From Brachypterus glaber (lineage: Eukaryota > Arthropoda > Insecta > Coleoptera > Kateretidae): a stretch of DNA of 64,000 bases. This document shows positions 20,161 to 29,734 of the stretch, in pieces (position 1 is the stretch's first letter; the number at the start of each line of letters is the position of its first letter). The position numbers and the translations under genes were made by a program. Where the stretch lies: positions 31,834,774 through 31,898,773 of the forward strand of contig OY294049.1 in the NCBI GenBank assembly GCA_958510825.1, written 5' to 3'. The notes below the pieces were generated by a model that saw nothing but the letters and a program-made list of their open reading frames with translations, did no database searches and had not been told where the DNA came from.

Positions 20161-20274
20161 AACTCGTTTGGTCCTAGAGTTCAAAGTTTTGATCAGATCA
20201 AAGAAAAAATTTAGATTTGACCTAAAGTTAGATGTAGGAATAAGAAAAAAAAAGAACACGACTTAGTGTTTTAC

Positions 20275-20538
20275 CTATAACTTCTCTCTTATAACTCGTT
20301 TCTTAATGAAATCTTCACTATTCTCAGATAGTTGGAGCACCGAGAACCTAAATCGGAAGATCCTAACCCACACCATTTCGGCGGCATATCTTCTCAAAAT
20401 CGAAGTTTCTTTTTTCGGATGTTTCACAATTTCTATAGATTCGCTTAGTTTTGCACTTTTTGGTTGCTGTCCTGGTTTAGATTTACGTGATGGAATCTGA
20501 ATTAGTGCTGAGAGAAAGAAGTTCAAGGTTAGCACCAA
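20275..20538 (-). other. Possible isolated exon or ORF, unassigned
   Basis: An open minus-strand frame of normal amino-acid complexity (IPSRKSKPGQQPKSAKLSES, then RRYAAEMVWVRIFRFRFSVL) ends in TAG. An acceptor-like CTCAGCACTAATTCAG precedes IPSRK, so it could be a 3' coding exon of a host gene or a TE. It has no ATG start, and I recognise no domain. Confidence 0.25.
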
Positions 20539-20820
20539 GAAATAGAAAAGAGGAAGAATGAAATTAATGAAAAAATGGCAGCAATTAACAGGCGCTAGAC
20601 TTGTCCGAGCTCTATACCGTCACCAAACCCAAGGTCCCGGTCATGACCTAAGGTCCGAAAGCCTTCTACCTACCCAACCACCTTTCTCTTTCGCCCCTTA
20701 GCGGCTATAACCGTGGTTCAGAGCCCACCAAGTTTAAATCTGGGGGGTGGCGACCAGTCCGGGCTGGCTACCGGTTCGGTTTGGGTTACTTTCTAGGGAG
20801 GCCGAGGATGGTGTTTGCTC
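20539..20820. other. GC-rich island, unassigned
   Basis: About 270 bp with many CCC/GGG blocks (CCCAAGGTCCCGGTCATGAC, CTGGGGGGTGGCGACCAGTC), unlike the AT-rich surroundings. No rRNA or tRNA signature or long frame is recognisable. It may be a piece of a GC-richer transposon or host sequence. Confidence 0.3.
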
Positions 20821-21706
20821 AGGAAGAAAAAAAATTGTCACACATCGAAATTTCAAACCCCAATGTTGATACAGGTCCCAAATACTCGAAAAATTACTCG
20901 AAAATAAAAATTATTTTTTTTTTATATAGGAAAATATCGGTATGTAGGTGCTCCCTAGAATGTTGACCATGCCCTCCAAACCTACAGATTTAAAAAAAAA
21001 TCGATTTTAGCCATACTCTTTTTGGGCCACCCTGTTATAATGATCATATAAAAATTCTGGATGGAAAATATTAAATTATTAGATCAATTTGCATATTTGC
21101 GTGATATTAGGCAAAAAACAGCACAAGGGAAAGTAGAATATAGCCGAGGAGGTTAAGGCGTCTAATTTAATTACTTGACACGCCGTATAAGTGTCCAAAA
21201 GTCCTCTTTTTATTTAAGTATTGAGACCTAGCAAAATGTTATGTATGAGATTATCAATACTGCTTTCCTCAAAATGAATTTTACATAGGGAAATGTGATA
21301 ATCACGATGTAGCGATTTTTCTTTTATATCAAATCAAGAAATTGACATCATTTAATATTTTATAGTCATCATACCACAATGCCTCTAAAATCCACATTTC
21401 GTTTGGACTTAATTAATTAATAAAATTTGAGCAATCTTATTTTTAAATATTATGCCTTTTTACGTACATACAAATAACTTGCCCAAAAACACATCACAAG
21501 TATCCGTATGACAGGAAAAAATGTAGTATATTATTTATCACGACATTCAATCCTTTTTGCATATAGTTTAGAACCTAGCGAGAAAAATGCCCTTGCAGGG
21601 CTTTGAAAACTGTAACAGCGCAAGGACAATCTTGGCCATTTTAAGGTATTTTTTGAGGTTAGGGCCAAACCAAGATTCGGATTCAGCTTGTCAAAATACA
21701 TAGTAA
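20821..21706. other. Non-coding DNA
   Basis: AT-rich with no convincing ORF. It includes a GGGCCACCCTGTTAT sequence at 21,025 resembling ends of other insect repeats, and a short tRNA-Ser-like box (TAGCCGAGGAGGTTAAGGCG at 21,142) without a B box. Confidence 0.4.
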
Positions 21707-23038
21707 TATACACGGTGATTTCAAATAGGGTCCGAAATTTTAAGGGGTGACTCTACATCAGAAAATGTTACAAAAAGTTCCTATAAACATATGTCTAAGA
21801 ATGAGTCGTAAGGGAGCTACTCCTCTTTAAAAATGCCTAAAAAATTCGGTTTTTATTTAATAACTCAAAAACCCTTTGAGATATAGCAACGAAGTTTTGC
21901 ATGAGAGCTAACCTTAATAAGGGCCATCTTCTTATGTAATTTTCATGTACTTATTTTATCCAGGGATGTGCGAAACGGGGGGACCTCATCAGTTTTGTGT
22001 CTCAAACTTTTTTCTGTGTAACTTTTTTGTAATTTTATTTTTGGTATATGATTTCTCAAGTCAAAATACATAAAAAAGGTACTCTTGTTGTAAAACTGTA
22101 GGAATAACCGTTTTTGAGAAAAATAAATTTGAAGGTGTTTCAAGGTAGGAGAACGAAAAATTAAATACTAAAATGTTATAAACCAAAATTTCAATGGTGC
22201 AGGTTAAATGTACATCAAAAACTAAGAAAAAAAACTCATATACAGATACTTCCAAAAATCAATCCAAGACCAAGGTCTCGTAAAAATGCACAATTTTTAA
22301 AGGGCCATAGTAGCTTTAAAAGCGATTTTTCGACATACATGTATAGAAACTTTTTTCTTAGTTTTCGATATAGAATAACCCTGCATCATTAAAATTTTGG
22401 TTTTCAACATTTTAGTATTTAATTTTTCGTCCACGAACCGTGAAATTTCACCTCCGTTAATTTTTCTCGAAAACGGTGAGTCCTACAGTGTTACATCAAG
22501 AGTATCTTTTTATGTATTTTGACCTGAGGAATCATATACCAAAAATAAAATTACAAAATGTTACACAGAGAACAGTTTGGGACAAAAAACTGATAAGGCC
22601 CTCCTTTTCGCAAGCCCCTGGTTAAAATAAGTACATCAAAATAACATACGAAGATGGGCCTTAAGGGGTTCCTGAGTTATCAAATAAAAACCGAATTTTT
22701 TAGCCACTTTCAAAGGGGCGTAGCTCCATTACGACGCACTTTTAGACATATGTTTATAGGAACTTAGGGAACGTTCAAGTATTACGTAACGCAAAATGTA
22801 CCAAAATTCATACACTTCATTTCATATTTTGGCTACCCCCCTAACACACCCCTCATTAGGGGGGGTAGCCAAAATATGAAATCTCTATAATCTATAATAA
22901 CGAGAGAACCGGGGTATGAAGTGTTTGAATTTTGGTAAAGTTTTATGTTACGCAATACTTGAACGTTCCCTTATTGTCATATTTAATGATAGAATCAACC
23001 CTTAAAATTTCGGACCCTATTTCAAATACACCGTGTAT
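21707..23038. mobile_element. Foldback element 2 with a nested MITE
   Basis: Left end TATACACGGTG, then TTTCAAATAGGGTCCGAAAT. The right end is its complement (22,997-23,038). The arms continue inverted for several hundred bases: CATATGTCTAAGAATGAGTC matches 22,735-22,755 inverted, and the TTTTGACTTGAG/CTCAAG region and ATTTAATTTTTCG blocks are mirrored. A separate MITE (22,767-22,970) is inserted in the right arm. No coding sequence is seen. It is related to foldback 3, which shares the internal blocks. Confidence 0.8.
22767..22970. mobile_element. MITE, family M1 (204 bp)
   Basis: Terminal inverted repeats GGGAACGTTCAAGTATTACG... and its complement at 22,945-22,970, flanked by TTA on both sides (22,764-22,766 and 22,971-22,973). 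It contains an inner palindrome (TTTGGCTACCCCC / GGGGGTAGCCAAA). A 3-bp TTA duplication is consistent with a PIF/Harbinger-type source. A second copy lies at 63,825. Confidence 0.88.
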
Positions 23039-23396
23039 ACCTCTCGTCTCCAGATCAAGATACTTTTTTCTGTTCGGCTGCAGCCGGCTGTTACGGCGCT
23101 GCTACAGTTATCAAAATTTCGTGAAAAAAAAAACTAAATATGGTTTTTAATGTATTTTAATCCGTAGAATTCAAATTTGAAGTTTTATCTTTTTCCATTT
23201 TTTTTTAATTCCAAAAAAAACATACAAAAACCATAAAAAATCATGAATTTTGCATTTTTCTGGAAAAATCACTGGGAATCCCCTTAATCTGACTTCGGAT
23301 TTGGATTCAGCGACAGAAAATATATAAGAATAAACCTGTCTCCTAAAAAGTTCAGGGTATTTTTTTTAATTTGCGGGTCTGTGTTATAATCATAAA
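23039..23396. other. Non-coding DNA
   Basis: Unique-looking, A/T-rich DNA with a small GC cluster (GGCTGCAGCCGGCTGTTACGG at 23,078). No supported gene. Confidence 0.35.
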
Positions 23397-23880
23397 ATAT
23401 ATTACTTTCCCCAAGGAAAGACTTGCGTTAGTAAAAAAAAAGTTATTGCTTCTTTTACGTTTCTAGACGTTTTATATCCAAAAAATATGATTTCCTTCAA
23501 AAAAAAATCTGTCTGTCGGTCTGTGTCCGAGAAATTTGTGACCACGATAACTTAAGAACGCTAAATACTTTAAATTTGGACCATAGGTTGACTATTGAAA
23601 GTTCTAGGCTGGGATTATTTTTGGTAAAAATCTGATTGGGGTAAGGGGGTAAAAATCTAATGGGGTAAAAACTATTTATTTCAAAAAAAAAATTTTTTTG
23701 AAAAGCTTTTGTTATTTTTTTTAATTTTTTTTTATTATTTTCGTTTTTGGTTTTAATTAACCTAAGCCCCTATAGGAGAAAGTATTATTTTGTTGGCAGC
23801 AGTATTTTTTTGTATTTTAGGTAATAATTTATGTGTTTAAAACTTTAGAGTTATTCGGCAAAATTTGGTTTTAAATGAAA
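23397..23880. repeat. Dispersed repeat S, copy 1
   Basis: Starts ATTACTTTCCCCAAGGAAAG, then GTTTTATATCCAAAAAATATG, CTGTCTGTCGGTCTGTG, AAATTTGTGACCACGATAAC and GATTGGGGTAAGGGGGT. The same series occurs at 34,842-35,280. Non-coding. Confidence 0.8.
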
Positions 23881-24081
23881 ATCTCAGTATAGACTCTTCA
23901 CGTCAAGAAAGAAATCTTGATCTACTTTCGTTGAAAGCTTAAGGCAATTCGGCAAGGAATGATCCTTGTAAGCCTAAAGACAGGAATTGTCCCATAAGGA
24001 TAATCTTAATATTTTATGTAAGCCTATTACTGTGTTTTATCTATAAGGTATTTATGTACCAAGGCTTGTAAGCAGGTATTA

Positions 24082-25205
24082 TACAGGATGTCCAGTAAAT
24101 GATGTCATTAATTTTAAGGGGTGATTCTATATAGAAAAATATGAAAAAAGTCCAAACATATGTTGTTTAAAAATGCGTCGTAAGGGAGCTAAGCCCCTTT
24201 GAAAGTGGCTAAAAAAAATCGGTTTTTATTTAATAACATAGGAACCCTCTGAGATATAGCAACGAGATTTTGCACGTGAACTGTTATTAATAAAGCCCAT
24301 CTTCGTATGTTATTTTTATGTCTTATTTTAACGAGGGGCGTGTAAAACGAGGGGGGTTTATTATTTTTTTATTCCAAACTTTTTTCTGTGTAATTTTTTT
24401 ATGATTTTATTTTCGGGATGTGATTCCTCAGGTCAAAATACGTAAAAAGGGACTGTTGTTCTAATACTGTAGCATTAACCGTTTTCTATAAAAATTCATT
24501 TGAAGGTGAAATTTCACGGATCGAGGATGTAAAATTGTGTACTAATATGTTTAAAACAGAAATTTCAATGATGCAGGGCTATTCTATATCAAAAACTAAG
24601 AAGAAAAGTTTTTTAATACATGTAGGTCGAATCGCTTTTAAAGCTACTATCGCCCTTTAAAATTTGTGCATTTTTAGGAGCCCATAGCTCCCTTAGGACT
24701 GATTTTTGGAACTACCTGTATATGAGGTTTTTTTCTTAGGTTTTGATGTACATCATTAAAATTTAGGTTTTCAACATTTTAGTATTTAATTTTTCGCCCT
24801 CGAACCGTAAAATTTTACCTTCAAATTAATTTTTCTCGAAAACGGTTAATCCTACAGTATTATAACGAGAGTACCTTTTTTATGTATTTTGACCTAAGGA
24901 ATCATATTCCAGAAATAAAATTACAAAAAAGTTACACAGAAAAAAGTTCGGGACCAAAAACTAATAAGGCTCCCCAGTTTCGCCACCCCTGTTTAAAATA
25001 AGTACATGAAGATACCATACGAAGATGGACCTTATCAAGGTTAGTTTACATTCAAAACCTCGTTGCTTAAATAAAAACCGAATTTTTAGTCCTTTCAAGG
25101 GGGCTTAGCTCCCTTACGCCGCATTTTTAGACATATGTTTATAGGAACTTTTTTTCATATTTTCTTAGTAGAATATTAAAATTAATGACATCATTTACTG
25201 TATTT
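24082..25205. mobile_element. Foldback element 3
   Basis: CAGTAAATGATGTCATTAAT at the left and its complement at 25,180-25,202. Within the arms, GCGTCGTAAGGGAGCTAAGC and GCTTAGCTCCCTTACGCCGC mirror each other, as do ACATATG and CATATGT. The two arms of about 530 bp meet near 24,650. It is related in interior sequence to foldback 2 but has different outer ends. No ORF of note. Confidence 0.8.
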
Positions 25206-25629
25206 AAAAAAAACTTTGTAACAATTAAGCAAGACATGCAACGTGTAATAAGTTAATAACCATATTAAGTATATTTTATTGAATTTATATCATTTAAGTT
25301 TTTGCAAAAAAAGTCCAAAACAGCTAACACAGTGGTTTTCTGCTTTTCATTTTTGCGTTTCCGATTTTTTTTTTCACAAGAAGTAAGGCAAATAAATAAA
25401 ACATCATTCGGACCCATCAATCGTTTTTTTCCTTTTTTCTAGGCTTAGTACAAATCGTATAGTGCAATTTTTTTAAATCAGAACATTCGTTTAAAAGTAA
25501 TAAGGTTTACAGACAGACGACAGACAGACCGATATTTTTTTAACACCCACTTTTTTCACATTTTCTCAACATTTCAAAAGAGTAATAACAAACAAGCCGT
25601 AAGGATATGTAATGCTTCGCATTCCATTA
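25206..25629. other. Non-coding AT-rich DNA
   Basis: No gene. Contains an ACAGACAGACGACAGACAGA run at 25,511 of the type also seen within repeats R and S. Confidence 0.35.
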
Positions 25630-25860
25630 GGGGCTGTCCATATATTACGTAACGCAATTTTTCAAAAAATATGACCCCCCTCCCCCCCGTGTGTAATAAA
25701 CTGTTACATTTACCAACATCTGCCAAGCTTAGGAAATAAACATTAAATTTATTAAATTCCGTTAAGTAACGTTTACCTAGACCCCCCTCCCCCTGTCACA
25801 AACTGTAAAAATTTATCTGATCCCCACCCTAGGCGCGTTACGTAATATATGGACAGCCCC
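25630..25860. mobile_element. MITE, family M2 (231 bp)
   Basis: Termini GGGGCTGTCCATATATTACG and complement, flanked by TTA (25,627-25,629 and 25,861-25,863). Interior CCCCCCTCCCCCCC/AGACCCCCCTCCCCC blocks. The inner end ATTACGTAACGC is the same as in family M1 although the outer bases differ. Confidence 0.88.
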
Positions 25861-25862
25861 TT

Positions 25863-26439
25863 ATATAATATTCACAGTAAATGGTATATTGCATTTTCCC
25901 AAAAAAATTAAAAAAAGAGATTTTTTAAAACGAAACACTTTTCGAAAAAAAAAATATTTTTTTTTAATTTTATTTTTGCGAAAAACGAAAAAAAAATAAA
26001 AAAAAATTCAAAAAAAAACATGATAAAAAATTTTCAAAAATTTTAAATTTATTTTTAATTTTCTTTTTGCGAAAAACAAAAAAAATATATGATATATATT
26101 TTTTTTGTAAATGATTTTTTTATTTTTAAAAACGTTTAATAACTTTTTTGTTTTTCGGGGGATTACTTTGAAAAACAATAGGGATCTTTCCCTCATAGAA
26201 CTTGATTTTTCCTGAAAATTTCGAGGCGATCGGATAATTCGTTCTGAAGTTATCGTGCCTACAAAAATTGTGACATCGGATAGACGGAAGGACGGACGGA
26301 CAGAGGGACATTTTCATAGTTTCTTATTTCATAAAACACATTTGTATCCAAGAATTTTTTGTCTATGACGTTTTTTGACGATTTTGGGAAATTTGAAACT
26401 ACCGTATAATATTATTCTAGCGCAGGAGCTGTGAATAAT
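25863..26439. repeat. Dispersed repeat R, full-length copy with short inverted ends
   Basis: Left end TATAATATTCACAG and right end CTGTGAATAATATA. The interior has homo-A/T tracts, TTTTTCGGGGGATTACTTTG, GAACTTGATTTTTCCTGAAA, GTGACATCGGATAGACGG and ACGGACGGACAGAGGGACAT. This copy defines the family seen split at 1/12,124 and at 57,365 and 59,885. Non-coding, MITE-like. Confidence 0.7.
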
Positions 26440-27368
26440 ATAAAAAGGTTATACCTTTTAGAAAGTAATTTTTTAAAGTAATATAGTACAACAGAGGTGG
26501 TCTGTGGTTATCGATGCTCGCTAATATGCAAGACCCATTTTTCAAGCTAGGGTTCGAAAACTTTGGGAGGTAAATTTTAAAACAAGTCCGAAATTTGTTT
26601 TTATTTTATATCTTAGGAACCTCTAATAATATCTCAGGAACTTCTAATTGTACTGTATCTGGTAGCATTACAGCGTCTACTTGACGAATTAGCCCATTTT
26701 TTTTATTATTTTGACATTTGGTCAACTGAATATAACTAAATATTTTTAGATAGTGGATTAGGGTTATTTATATAAAAAAACGTTTTTTTACTAAAACTGC
26801 CGACGTTTCGTTGGCTTTATTCCAACTTCTTCAAAAGGCACACTACAAGAAATGTAACAATTATGTTATAACTTTTTAACAATTCAAAGAGCCAGATATA
26901 AGTTTAAAAATTCGTTAATAAAATAATAAAATATGATTTTTTTTATATAAATAAAAACATGTTTAAAATTGTTTTGCAGACAAAAAATGCATTGATTAAT
27001 TATATTAAACTATGCATTATAATCTAAACATAGAAATAAAAACATTTAAAATACGGTAATACGGTAATACGGTACGGTAATAAAACCTCGTATAAGAACA
27101 ATTATTTATAAAAACTAAATATTTTCTTTCCGTTAAAAGATCTAGATATATGCCCAAGGGCAAAAAACAAAATGATTTCATATTTTTTTTTTGCACTTTT
27201 GGATGTAACTCCATCGCTTCTAGACCTTTGTTAAGCAATGTAATTTTTGATATAACTGGCTAAAAAATAAGGTTTAAATTTTAAATGTTTTATTTTTTAA
27301 ATATTTCTTAAAAGACATTGGATAGTGTTAGTAATTTACCAATTTACCAATGCATTTGATGATGATGA
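26440..27368. other. Non-coding DNA with short repeats
   Basis: Includes GCCGACGTTTCGTTGGCTTT (26,801), of a type common in dispersed insect repeats, and a small ATACGGTA tandem (27,051-27,084). No supported ORF. Confidence 0.35.
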
Positions 27369-27539
27369 TAAATATGTGAGTGGTGCGGCGAAAAGGTATA
27401 TTAGCAATAAAAAAATCGTTTTTTTATTTTTAAGTTAATGAACGTAGAAATGTAAAGAAAACCGCTAAAATTTAAGAAAAACACGATGTTTTTTTGCTAA
27501 TATACCTTTTCGTTTGGACTTTTTGCACCACTCACATAT
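27369..27539. repeat. Palindromic MITE-like repeat
   Basis: ATATGTGAGTGGTGC...AAAAGGTATATTAGCAATAA at the left mirrors TTTTGCTAATATACCTTTTC...GCACCACTCACATATG at the right. The spacer is about 60 bp. The right arm has an extra TTTGGACTTTTT. Confidence 0.75.
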
Positions 27540-27540
27540 G

Positions 27541-27972
27541 TATAGGGTGTTTCATAATTATTGTGGCAAACTGATAGGGGTTGTAGAGGGTGTCAAAATA
27601 AGCAACTTGCCGTTTGGGCTCCAGGAAGAAAAAAAGAAAAATAGCAATTTTTACCAGATTATTGATACAGCTTACAAAAGTTGCTCAAAATGTCTTCCCC
27701 GTCCTTCAATATATGAGTATACATTACTTTTTTTGCGGCACTAAACTACCCCCAAGCACCAAAAAAGTAGTGTATACACATATATTGAAGGACGGGAAAG
27801 ACATTTTGAGCAATTTTTGTAAGCTGTATTAATAAACTGGTAAAAATTTTTCTTTTTTTCTTCCTGGAGCCCAAACGGAAAATTTCCGGATAGGGGTTTA
27901 TAAGGCAAACTTGCTTATTTTGATACCCTCTACAACCCCTATCAGTTTGTCACAATAATTATGAAACACCCT
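27541..27972. mobile_element. Palindromic MITE, arms about 200 bp
   Basis: GGGTGTTTCATAATTATTGT at 27,545 and its complement ending at 27,972. AACTGATAGGGGTTGTAGAG, CTCCAGGAAGAAAAAAAG and CCGTCCTTCAATATATG all reappear inverted. It could form one long hairpin around 27,740. The left flank is the preceding palindromic repeat. Confidence 0.85.
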
Positions 27973-28709
27973 GTATATATTAGGGTGGAGCATGTCTGCA
28001 AATCACTACTTTTTTTAAAATTAATATATATTTTTCTTAGAGTATAAGGTTGGCCCATTTTTTTTTGCTTTAAATCATTTAGTTATATACTCTTTAAAAA
28101 GCCCCTAAAGTACGACCCTTGTTAAACGCCCCTAAGGGGTATTAGGGGAACTTTTTAATTAATAAAAAGTAAAAAAACGCATATAAAATGTGTCAGTAAA
28201 TAAACTTTTGTTCATTAGCAAGATTTAAAAACTTTTGTACTTTTTCAAGACGATTATAGCAACACCAAAATTTACATTTACTCTTGTTGCTTTTCACCCG
28301 ACTACAGCAACGCGGAAGAAGGGTTATATTTTTAACGTGTTTGTACCAAGCATGTTCCCCTCGATTTTAACCATCGAGGCGTCAAAATATTCGTCTTGAT
28401 CACGCAAGTGTCACAGGCCATATAAAATTCCATGTTTCGATAAAAGTAATAGTTATCATCAGAAATTAAAAAAAAATAGACAAAGAAATCCATACATTTT
28501 TATTATGATTTCGATATCATATGATCCATAATAAATTCAAACATTACATTTTATTCTCCCACGTTTCGGCTATTTAATATAAAATTTTAAATTTCGAAAC
28601 TATTGATCGTTAGCGTCAGGAATTTTAAGGAAAATCAGAGAAATATACCGGGCCCTACTTACCCAACAATTTTCTCGAAAACTAAAAGAGGTAATCAAGT
28701 TCTGCAAAA

Positions 28710-29720
28710 TGTAGTGAAGTGGTTTTTTTACTATTAAATATTTTTCTACTAATGTAGTGATGTGGTATATAATTCGGTTATAGCCCAGCAGTTAATTATA
28801 ACTTTTATGATAACTTACTCAGTTAGGTTGGCCATACAATCTTCCATCGTATTTAAAGTATACCCGAGCGGAGAATATACTTAACCACTTATCACTTTAT
28901 TCGGGAGCGGGTATTCTAGGAGACGGCGCTTTGGAAACAGATAAAACGATTTCTTCTTAACTTAAGAATAATATATTAAATAAATGTGAATAAATTCTTC
29001 AAGAACATGAAAGATCAATTCTTACTTCTAAGTCCTATTTCTATGCAAAGCCCTTAAATTCTAATTTCCATTATATATTAGTTTTCCATTATATACTTCT
29101 AAATTAAAACATTCTATGTTTGAAATCCCAACTATTCGCAATCATTTTCAAATCCCAATTTATTGTCCACATTTTTCTTAGTGTAAATATTAGAACTGGT
29201 TCGTATAAGTCATTCAAATTATTTTACAAAATACTTTTCAAAGTTAATTAATATTCGTCAAAATTTCTATCAGTGTTCATGCTAACAATATTTATAAGTG
29301 TCCAATTATTTTCATGTCGGATAATACAAGTCTCAAAATTTTTCTAAGTTTAAAAACTATTTGTAATTTAAAAATAATTCTCAAAAATTATTTCTCACAG
29401 AAACTACATTTTCACTTTTGACACTACTGGATACTATTTAACTAACAAGACAAAAAACTATTCAAGAATGATCACCTCTAAAATTTGGAGCTCTATTTAT
29501 TCTCTTCATAAACCCATAAGTTAAAATGAGGCATATTTAGGTCACACGCGCTAATGTTTCTGGGTGTGAATTCCCCACTACCAAAGTTCAACGATTTTTA
29601 CTTAGAGGGGTCCGAACAAAACCCGAAAATATCCGACGTTACTCATGCTTACTTTTAAGAATTAGATCTTATAGGCTAGGTATATTAAAATAAAATTTTA
29701 AAATTATACGGATCATAACA
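28710..29720 (-). repeat. 3' LTR of the non-autonomous LTR element
   Basis: 1011 bp, minus orientation: begins TGTTATGATCCG at 29,720 and ends CACTTCACTACA at 28,710. Contains AATAAA-like signals. Confidence 0.85.
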
Positions 29721-29734
29721 TAGCTCTCCCCCTA
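29721..29734 (-). promoter_or_regulatory. Polypurine tract
   Basis: The minus strand reads TAGGGGGAGAGCTA directly before the 3' LTR, the expected position of the plus-strand primer. Confidence 0.75.

Larger units (their letters stand above)
17419..20252. mobile_element. Foldback element 1 with tandem-repeat arms
   Basis: The ends are inverted copies: CCTTATTCCTACA...GAGTCAAATCTAAA at the left and its complement at the right (20,205-20,245), followed on both sides by AGTTTTAGGTCCCCAAAAAA. The left arm holds direct units with GACTCTGCACGTA at 17,833, 18,157 and 18,484. The right arm holds inverted units with TACGTGCAGAGT at 19,199, 19,499 and 19,823. The unit is about 324 bp. About 400 bp of non-repeat spacer (18,497-18,900) separates the arms. 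This is the organisation of foldback (FB/Galileo-type) DNA transposons. No transposase is encoded, so it is non-autonomous. Confidence 0.85.

Noticed and set aside
17419..20252. Tandem 324-bp units as a satellite array
   Set aside because: Units are in opposite orientation on either side of a unique spacer, and the outermost sequences are inverted copies, which fits a foldback transposon better.
21135..21180. tRNA-Ser-like sequence TAGCCGAGGAGGTTAAGGCG
   Set aside because: It resembles a tRNA D-arm/A box, but no acceptor stem, anticodon arm or GGTTCGA B box follows. It could be a decayed SINE head but cannot be called a tRNA.
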